Virus record (IMG/VR): IMGVR_UViG_3300021512_000005
Span: 1-64,000 of that record
Direction: 5' to 3' (one strand)
From: a virus
Length of the DNA: 64,000 nt
Positions 59,028-64,000 of the stretch are shown here, piece by piece (the stretch's first letter is position 1; every line of letters starts with the position of its first letter). The translations under genes were made by a program, and so were the position numbers. The notes under the pieces are model-generated. The model saw only the letters and a list, made by a program, of their open reading frames with translations, was not told where the DNA came from and ran no database searches.

Positions 59028-60150
59028 AATTTCAAATGAAATTAAATTTCTCAATACAAAAAAAGAGAAACAAAGATTAATTGATACATTATCAGATGAT
59101 ATAATAACAATATTATCTAACACAATTAATAAAAATGGTATTGGGCCAGAAATATTTGAAGAAATAAATACTTATGATTCAGATACAAGTATTAATATTA
59201 AAAATATTATAGAAAAATTTGATACAGCTGCAAAAATATCTTCAACAAATGAAAAAAGAGAAATTCTTTCAACATTATATCTCACATCAGAAGAAAAAGA
59301 ATTTCTAAGTCATTGTTTATATCCAATAAAATATGGATCATTAAATTTAGGAATAAAAATAAATCCACGACAAACAATAACATCTACAATTAAACCAATG
59401 TTAGCGAAATCCGGGGATTTTAACCCATTTAAAATGATTATTGAAAGAAAATATGATGGTCATAGATGTATTGCAAAAAATATAAATAATAAAATAGAAC
59501 TATTTACTCGGCAAGGAAAGCCATTTAAAGGTGCAAAAATTATAGAAGATAAACTATATTTAGATCATAATACAATTGTTGATGGTGAGATAATTTCATC
59601 AGATGATAATTTTGAAAAATTAGATATAAATTCGACAAATCTGATATATAAAATATTTGATATTTTATATTATAAAGGTGAAAATGTTCAAAATAAATCT
59701 TTTAAAATAAGAAGATCAATTTTAGAATTAATAATTAAAGAAAATGAATATATCCAATTATCAGAAATATTAACATTAAATACTTTTGAACACATTGATA
59801 TATGGATTAAAGGAACTGGTGCAGAAGGAATTATTGCAAAAGATCCAAATGGTCCATATCTCCAAAATAAAAGAAATTGGATAAAATATAAACATTTTAA
59901 AGATCTAAATGCAAAAATAGTTGGAATAACAGAAGGAACTGGAAAACGGAAAGGAACAATGGGAGCATTAGAAGTTATTCCCGAAGGATTAGATGAAATT
60001 ACTAAAATAGGCACAGGATTTAATGACCAGCAATTAATTGATATATCAGAACAAATTAAAAATGGTGAAGAACTTCAATGTATTGTGAAATATCAAAATA
60101 TTACAAAAGATGGAAAATTACGATTCCCCGTTTTTATGAGATTAATATAA
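59002..60150 (+). CDS. ATP-dependent DNA ligase
   Basis: A 382-residue ligase. Nucleotidyl-transfer motif I ERKYDGHR (Lys150), motif III-like NLIYKIFDILY, motif IV AEGIIAKDP and motif V NWIKYKHF; an OB-fold follows (IVGITEGTGKRKGTMGALEV). The first 130 residues form a helical DNA-binding domain as in archaeal/viral ligases, though shorter. Seals nicks in viral replication. GAGGTTATATAATA precedes the ATG. Confidence 0.9.
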   Translation: MTNLQEVIEISNEIKFLNTKKEKQRLIDTLSDDIITILSNTINKNGIGPEIFEEINTYDSDTSINIKNIIEKFDTAAKISSTNEKREILSTLYLTSEEKEFLSHCLYPIKYGSLNLGIKINPRQTITSTIKPMLAKSGDFNPFKMIIERKYDGHRCIAKNINNKIELFTRQGKPFKGAKIIEDKLYLDHNTIVDGEIISSDDNFEKLDINSTNLIYKIFDILYYKGENVQNKSFKIRRSILELIIKENEYIQLSEILTLNTFEHIDIWIKGTGAEGIIAKDPNGPYLQNKRNWIKYKHFKDLNAKIVGITEGTGKRKGTMGALEVIPEGLDEITKIGTGFNDQQLIDISEQIKNGEELQCIVKYQNITKDGKLRFPVFMRLI

Positions 60151-60193
60151 ATTAAAATGAGATTTCATATAAAGAATTATAAAATCTAAGGAA

Positions 60194-60213
60194 TACTTTT
60201 AAAAAATAAGTAC
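60194..60213 (+). promoter_or_regulatory. promoter/operator copy before ssDNA-binding gene
   Basis: TACTTTTAAAAAATAAGTAC, identical to the copy at 54951. Here the start codon is about 90 nt away, so a longer leader exists. Confidence 0.65.
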
Positions 60214-60233
60214 ATTATTGAGTAAAAAGTTTT

Positions 60234-60280
60234 GATAATGGCTGGCTCATTACCTGTCATTATCATTCCCAAAAAGGGAT
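60234..60280 (+). promoter_or_regulatory. two hairpins in the leader of the ssDNA-binding gene
   Basis: GATAATG (60234-60240) pairs with CATTATC (60258-60264), followed by a small TCCC-A5-GGGA stem (60267-60279). Then GAGGTATAAAAAATG starts the gene. Could stabilise the mRNA or mediate autogenous control. Confidence 0.4.
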
Positions 60281-60303
60281 AAATATTAAATGAGGTATAA
60301 AAA

Positions 60304-60645
60304 ATGACTGAAACAACAACTAATACGGATTTGTTCAATGAAATTATGTCGGCTTTAGATCAGAATCCAGATGGATATCCTGAGACATGGAGACCCGAAA
60401 CAGGAGATACTATTGTTGGAAGATATATTTCTTCAGAAGAAGAAGTTGGTAAGTTCCACCAGACAGTATATGTTCTCGAAAACCTTGATACGGGTGTTAG
60501 AACATCTGTTTTTGGAAATGTAGTATTGAATGATCGAATGGCCGAAGCCGAATATGGTGATATTGTCGGTATTCGATATATGGGTAAAAAGAAGAATTAT
60601 CATGTTTATAATGTGGTAATTCGTCTTGGAACTACAGAGGAGTAA
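60304..60645 (+). CDS. putative ssDNA-binding protein (OB-fold)
   Basis: A 113-residue acidic protein: WRPETGDTIVGRYISSEEEV, then QTVYVLENLDTGVRTSVFGN and EYGDIVGIRYMGKKKNY. The Gly-x-Val-Gly...Tyr, 'GDIVGI-x-Y-x-GK' pattern is a phage family of small OB-fold proteins. Codon use is less A/T-biased than neighbours, has its own promoter and terminator, and so seems highly expressed, as expected of a single-strand binding protein. Confidence 0.6.
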   Translation: MTETTTNTDLFNEIMSALDQNPDGYPETWRPETGDTIVGRYISSEEEVGKFHQTVYVLENLDTGVRTSVFGNVVLNDRMAEAEYGDIVGIRYMGKKKNYHVYNVVIRLGTTEE

Positions 60646-60662
60646 AATCCTCTATTTTTTTT
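60636..60662 (+). terminator. hairpin plus T8 terminator
   Basis: AGAGG (60636-60640) and CCTCT (60649-60653) form a stem overlapping the stop codon of the ssDNA-binding gene, followed by a run of eight T. A clear end for a short, strongly expressed transcript. Confidence 0.65.
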
Positions 60663-60694
60663 AAATTGATAGTAAAAAGTTATGAGATGATTTA

Positions 60695-61072
60695 ATGAAT
60701 CTGTATAAAGTATTAATTAAACATTTTTCACCAAAAGATAATGTATTAGCAATTATAGAATATCTTCTTGCAAAAAATGATAATGATGTTTACAATTATA
60801 TTGATAAAAAATATGCTCATGGATCTTGGGCAGATGCTGAAAATAAATGTAATATTTATGATATATATGATGAATATCATAATAAAATTGGTACAGAAAC
60901 ATATCGAGAGAAAATAATGCGATTAAAGGGTAATATCAATGATGATGATATTGATTTAACAGATGTATATTATGGTATATCTGCGTATGGTTGGGAATTG
61001 GTAGAGGAAAATGTAACATGGGATACTACTCATTTAATAGATTTGGGTATAATTGTCGAATGTAAAGTATAA
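60695..61072 (+). CDS. hypothetical protein
   Basis: 125 residues (MNLYKVLIKHFSPKDNVLAI and onward), alpha/beta, acidic; C-terminal AYGWELVEENVTWDTTHLID. Its stop directly abuts the tRNA gene (2 nt). Unknown, with similarity in style to small replication-region proteins. Confidence 0.55.
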   Translation: MNLYKVLIKHFSPKDNVLAIIEYLLAKNDNDVYNYIDKKYAHGSWADAENKCNIYDIYDEYHNKIGTETYREKIMRLKGNINDDDIDLTDVYYGISAYGWELVEENVTWDTTHLIDLGIIVECKV

Positions 61073-61073
61073 T

Positions 61074-61147
61074 GAATCTGTAGCCAAGATAGGTAAGGCA
61101 ACGGGCTTTTAACCCGTGTACCGAGGGTTCAAGTCCCTCCAGATTCA
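61074..61147 (+). tRNA. trnK: tRNA-Lys (anticodon UUU)
   Basis: Complete cloverleaf: acceptor GAATCTG (61074-61080) with CAGATTC (61140-61146), discriminator A, D arm GCC...GGC, anticodon stem ACGGG/CCCGT with loop CTTTTAA (anticodon TTT at 61108-61110), T arm GAGGG-TTCAAGT-CCCTC. No CCA is encoded. AAA is the dominant Lys codon in these genes, so it likely raises AAA decoding capacity during infection. Confidence 0.93.
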
Positions 61148-61162
61148 TTTTGGAGGTTTATT

Positions 61163-61309
61163 ATGAAAAAAGTTATTAGAAGATTTATTAACAAAAATGA
61201 TAAAAATGATATGAATGATCTTGAGAAAATAAATAATATAATTAAAACTGTTGAAGTTGAAAATGGTTATATTGTTATTTTTGAACGAGAAGTAGCATCA
61301 AGGTATTAA
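61163..61309 (+). CDS. small hypothetical protein
   Basis: 48 residues (MKKVIRRFINKNDKNDMND and onward) with TGGAGGTTTATT upstream. Follows the tRNA in the same transcript. Unknown. Confidence 0.5.
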   Translation: MKKVIRRFINKNDKNDMNDLEKINNIIKTVEVENGYIVIFEREVASRY

Positions 61310-61311
61310 AA

Positions 61312-61554
61312 ATGAATAAAAAATATTTAGAAATATTTGAAAAATATAAAATTGAATTTCAAAATAGTCTTATTGCACAAATATATAATGATATTGAACC
61401 AATAAATAATTCATTAAATTTAGATTTTGAAAATAAAATATCTAAAAAAGTTAAAAAATTATCAATAAATGAATTTGAAAAAATATGGAATAATTATAAT
61501 GCTATTTGGTCTTTTAAAGATGAAATTGAAGATATTTTAAAAAATGGGTATTAA
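61312..61554 (+). CDS. small helical protein
   Basis: 80 residues (MNKKYLEIFEKYKIEFQNS and onward), helical and charged; contains NEFEKIWNNYNAIWSFKD, resembling the 58583 protein. Unknown. Confidence 0.5.
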   Translation: MNKKYLEIFEKYKIEFQNSLIAQIYNDIEPINNSLNLDFENKISKKVKKLSINEFEKIWNNYNAIWSFKDEIEDILKNGY

Positions 61555-61556
61555 AA

Positions 61557-61868
61557 ATGAATATTATAAATAAAATAAAACAAAAAATATTTCCATTTAC
61601 ACATTCAATTGTATTAAGAAATGGAAAAAAATTAAATTGTAGATCTTCATTAGAAACAACATTATATGAAAATGAAAATGAAAAAAATATTTTAATTCTT
61701 GATTCAAGTGTAAATTTTAAACGAAAAATAATAACAATTAATAAAGATGATGTTTTATATTATATAGAACCATTTTCACTTGATAATTGGGATGAATTAA
61801 TATATAAATTATATTATAGTCCAAAAGAAAAAGAAGGTAAATCATATATTGAAAGTATATATGGGTGA
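61557..61868 (+). CDS. hypothetical protein
   Basis: 103 residues (MNIINKIKQKIFPFTHSIVL and onward), beta-rich centre. Its end overlaps the leader of the phosphoesterase gene. Unknown. Confidence 0.5.
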   Translation: MNIINKIKQKIFPFTHSIVLRNGKKLNCRSSLETTLYENENEKNILILDSSVNFKRKIITINKDDVLYYIEPFSLDNWDELIYKLYYSPKEKEGKSYIESIYG

Positions 61869-61873
61869 TTTTA

Positions 61874-62653
61874 ATGGAATATATACGCAATGATAAATTT
61901 AAAGATGAATTTAAAAAATTAGAATCAATGTATTTATTTCCATTGGGAGATGTACACTATGGTTCATCAACTTCAAATTATAAAGAATTTGAAAAATATC
62001 TTGAATTAGGTTCATCATTAGATAATGCTTATTTTATTTTTATGGGTGATCTTATGGAATCTGCAGGAAGAACATCACCTGGGATGTCTCAATTTACTCA
62101 AGATATTTTACCTCAAGAACAATATGATTGGGTAATAGAAACATTAACACCTGTAAAACATAAAGCATTAGTTTTTCATGGTGCTAATCATGAAAGAAGA
62201 GTGCAAATTTCAACAGGAATTGATATATCAAAAAATCAAGCACATGAACTTGGAATTAGATATGTTCCATTTTCATCAATTATGCGAATAAAATTAAAAA
62301 AATGTGCATATAATATTCATTCTATGCATGGGAGTGCTGGATCAACTTTATCTCATACAAAAATAAAAGCACATAAGGATGCAACTGCTCATATAGAAGG
62401 GGTAGATATTTATCTTATGGGTCATGTTCATTTTAATCATACTGAAGAAATAATTATTCGTAAACCAAATATTAAAGAAAAAAGAATTGATAAAATTAAA
62501 ATATATAAAATAATGACAGGACATTTTCTTGAATGGGATAATTCTTATGCTGAAGAAAAATCTTATAATCCATTACCAATGGGTGCTCCAATTCTAAAAT
62601 TAAATGGTTTAGAACGTGAAATTAAAGTTATGTCAATTGAGGATTTTAAATGA
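61874..62653 (+). CDS. calcineurin-like metallophosphoesterase
   Basis: A 259-residue protein from ATG 61874 (a GTG at 61865 is the other choice). Dimetal motifs in order: FPLGDVHYG (D-x-H), FIFMGDLME (GD), FHGANHERR (GNH-E equivalent), SMHGSAGS and YLMGHVHFNH (GH-x-H). Related to phage and archaeal enzymes acting on nucleic acids or nucleotides. Neighbouring RNA ligase and tRNA raise a role in RNA end repair, an inference. Confidence 0.82.
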   Translation: MEYIRNDKFKDEFKKLESMYLFPLGDVHYGSSTSNYKEFEKYLELGSSLDNAYFIFMGDLMESAGRTSPGMSQFTQDILPQEQYDWVIETLTPVKHKALVFHGANHERRVQISTGIDISKNQAHELGIRYVPFSSIMRIKLKKCAYNIHSMHGSAGSTLSHTKIKAHKDATAHIEGVDIYLMGHVHFNHTEEIIIRKPNIKEKRIDKIKIYKIMTGHFLEWDNSYAEEKSYNPLPMGAPILKLNGLEREIKVMSIEDFK

Positions 62654-62877
62654 TTAAATTAAAACCATGTAAACATCTTGATTATAATGAAGATGAATAT
62701 GATGCAGAATTAAGAACATATAAACATTTGGGTTATCCAGATGTAAAATATTGGTATAGAATTATTGTACCTTTTGATGATATTCCAAGAAAGGTTCAAT
62801 TTTGTAAAAAATATGGAAGAATAGATGGTATTTTTCAATGTTATACTGGTGAAATGTTTTGTTATGAAACTGAATAA
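62650..62877 (+). CDS. small hypothetical protein
   Basis: 75 residues (MIKLKPCKHLDYNEDEYDAE and onward), containing CKH and a C-terminal CYTGEMFCYETE; possibly metal-binding. Overlaps the phosphoesterase by 4 nt. Confidence 0.5.
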   Translation: MIKLKPCKHLDYNEDEYDAELRTYKHLGYPDVKYWYRIIVPFDDIPRKVQFCKKYGRIDGIFQCYTGEMFCYETE

Positions 62878-62895
62878 AAAAGAGGAATATAAAAA

Positions 62896-63489
62896 ATGAT
62901 AATAAAAGATATGCCTAAACTTCAATCACCTTTTGTACGTGAATTTAATGATAAACATGAATATGTAGTTATTGATGAAATAAATCCTGGATATGAATGG
63001 GTTTTTGAAGATCCAAAAGTTATTGCCGTTGAAAAACTTGATGGTACAAATGTAAGTATTATTATAAATGAAAATAATATTACAGATGTATTTAATCGAA
63101 CAGCACGAGTTCCTTTTATAAATAAAGGAAAACAATTTATTATTGAAGGAGTTCAAAATGCTTATGAAAGAGGATATTTAAAACTTTTACCAAATGGACA
63201 GCATTTTGGTGAAGTTATAGGCCCAAAACTTCAAAAAAATCCATATAAACTTGAAAAACATTTATTTGTTCCATTTTCTAAACTTCAAAAAGAATATATA
63301 TATAAATCTTGGGGTAAATATCCAAAAGATTTTGAATCAATTTCTGAATGGTTTAAAGATTTAAAACCTTTATTTGGACGAAAATATAATTCAGATTTTG
63401 TTGAAGGGATAGTTTTTACACATCCAGATGGTAGAATGGCAAAACTTCGACGGGATATGTTTGATTGGTATAAAGGAAAAAGACATTAA
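62896..63489 (+). CDS. RNA ligase (nucleotidyltransferase family)
   Basis: A 197-residue protein with motif I VEKLDGTNVSI (Lys47), motif III-like QHFGEVIGPKLQKNPY, motif IV FVEGIVFTHPDG and motif V MAKLRRDMFDWYK. Only the catalytic domain is present, as in compact T4 Rnl2/DRB0094-like ligases. With the viral tRNA nearby, repair of nuclease-cut RNA is likely. GAGGAATATAAAAA precedes the ATG. Confidence 0.85.
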   Translation: MIIKDMPKLQSPFVREFNDKHEYVVIDEINPGYEWVFEDPKVIAVEKLDGTNVSIIINENNITDVFNRTARVPFINKGKQFIIEGVQNAYERGYLKLLPNGQHFGEVIGPKLQKNPYKLEKHLFVPFSKLQKEYIYKSWGKYPKDFESISEWFKDLKPLFGRKYNSDFVEGIVFTHPDGRMAKLRRDMFDWYKGKRH

Positions 63490-63600
63490 ATGAATTATAT
63501 TGCAATGAGTTATATATGTGAGTATTGTTTAAAAGAAAATAAAAATCCTAATTGTAAAAAATGTAAAAAATTAAATAAAAAGGAAGATAAGAATGAATAA
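63490..63600 (+). CDS. zinc-ribbon small protein
   Basis: 36 residues: ICEYCLKENKNPNCKKCKK, two Cys-x2-Cys pairs. Overlaps the NrdD start by 8 nt and its tail contains AAGGAAG. It could be an accessory to the reductase, or simply coupled. Confidence 0.55.
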   Translation: MNYIAMSYICEYCLKENKNPNCKKCKKLNKKEDKNE

Positions 63601-64000
63601 AATAATTAATGAATATATAAAAGAAGGAAATTATAATAATGCTAATGCTAATTATTCTATTTCTGGATTAAAAGCAGAAATAGCTCATAAAATATTAAAA
63701 AAAGATTTATTATTTAAATCACCAGCAGGAAAATATCATAAATCGGGCGATTTATATCTTCATGATCTTTCTGGAGGTGAATATTCATCATATTGTGCAG
63801 GTCATGATCTTCAACTTTTATTACTAAATGGAATTAAAAATCCATCAGGAGGTTCATCAGAACCTGCAAAACATTTAGATGTGGTAGTAGATCATATTGT
63901 TAATTATATATATATTTCTCAAAATGAATTTGAAGGAGCACAAGCATTTAGTAATTTTGATACATATCTTGCACCATTTATAAAAAATGATAATTTAGAT
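63593..64000 (+). CDS. nrdD: anaerobic ribonucleoside-triphosphate reductase, 3' end outside window
   Basis: First 136 residues of a class III RNR. HKSGDLYLHDLSGGEYSS, YCAGHDLQLLL, PAKHLDVVVDHIVNY and NEFEGAQAFSNFDTYLAPF are characteristic of NrdD. The glycyl radical region lies outside the window. It provides deoxynucleotides and requires anaerobic conditions, pointing to an anaerobic host. No ATP-cone is visible before the catalytic part. Confidence 0.92.
   Translation, partial: MNKIINEYIKEGNYNNANANYSISGLKAEIAHKILKKDLLFKSPAGKYHKSGDLYLHDLSGGEYSSYCAGHDLQLLLLNGIKNPSGGSSEPAKHLDVVVDHIVNYIYISQNEFEGAQAFSNFDTYLAPFIKNDNLD

Noticed and set aside
59688-60014. 108-codon minus-strand ORF
   Set aside because: Lies fully inside the DNA ligase gene, antisense, with no leader.

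Overview
This window is a very AT-rich (roughly a quarter GC by eye), densely coding stretch of a head-tailed double-stranded DNA virus (HK97-fold capsid, short siphovirus-like tail). Several signals point to an archaeal host: repeated BRE/TATA promoters of the form GCTTTATAAGG about 40-50 nt before minus-strand start codons, an archaeal/viral family B DNA polymerase, a PriPol-SF3 primase-helicase, a NucS-like nuclease and an ATP-dependent DNA ligase. A class III (oxygen-sensitive) ribonucleotide reductase running off the right edge implies a strictly anaerobic host such as a methanogen or relative; the host cannot be named from the sequence. No integrase was seen.

Layout. (1) 1-2822, plus strand: 3' part of DNA polymerase B, a papain/transglutaminase-like cysteine peptidase and a short coiled-coil protein. 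(2) 2823-42423, minus strand: the late virion block, read right to left as zinc proteins, small and large terminase, portal, a long run of candidate capsid-cargo genes, prohead protease, scaffold, major capsid protein, decoration proteins, a module of lectin-like and repeat proteins, head-tail connectors, tail terminator, tail tube, HK97-gp10-like protein, tail chaperone with -1 frameshift, tape measure, distal tail and hub, adhesins. (3) 42471-50017, minus strand: a TOPRIM (Topo VI-A/Spo11-like) protein and many tiny genes in cassettes, seven with the same palindrome plus BRE/TATA, many sharing one ribosome-binding leader. (4) 50100-50683: non-coding candidate replication origin with 22-bp iterons next to (5) 50684-54824, minus strand: primase-helicase, NucS-like nuclease, deaminase. 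(6) 54863-64000, plus strand: divergent from (5), with PD-(D/E)XK nuclease, TGT-like protein, DNA ligase, putative ssDNA-binding protein, a tRNA-Lys(UUU), metallophosphoesterase, RNA ligase and NrdD.

The most striking system lies between portal and prohead protease (about 25.7-37.5 kb). A short basic N-terminal element (core ERGTHEGYVTVHRQGK, or two related variants) is fused to a series of unrelated effector domains: four ADP-ribosyltransferases, two HExxH zincins (one inside a MuF protein), two PI3/4-kinase/HipA-like kinases, a JAB/MPN peptidase (split from its tag by an in-frame TAA) and unknown domains. I infer a modular cargo-sorting signal that packages host-takeover enzymes into the capsid, analogous to the capsid-targeting sequences of T4 internal proteins and to MuF polymorphic toxins. 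Nearly identical tag DNA at each gene could allow domain shuffling. Other points of interest are a shared motif in portal and capsid protein, an archaeosortase-type surface protein with N-glycosylation sequon repeats, and a higher-GC insert at 16.6-18.2 kb.
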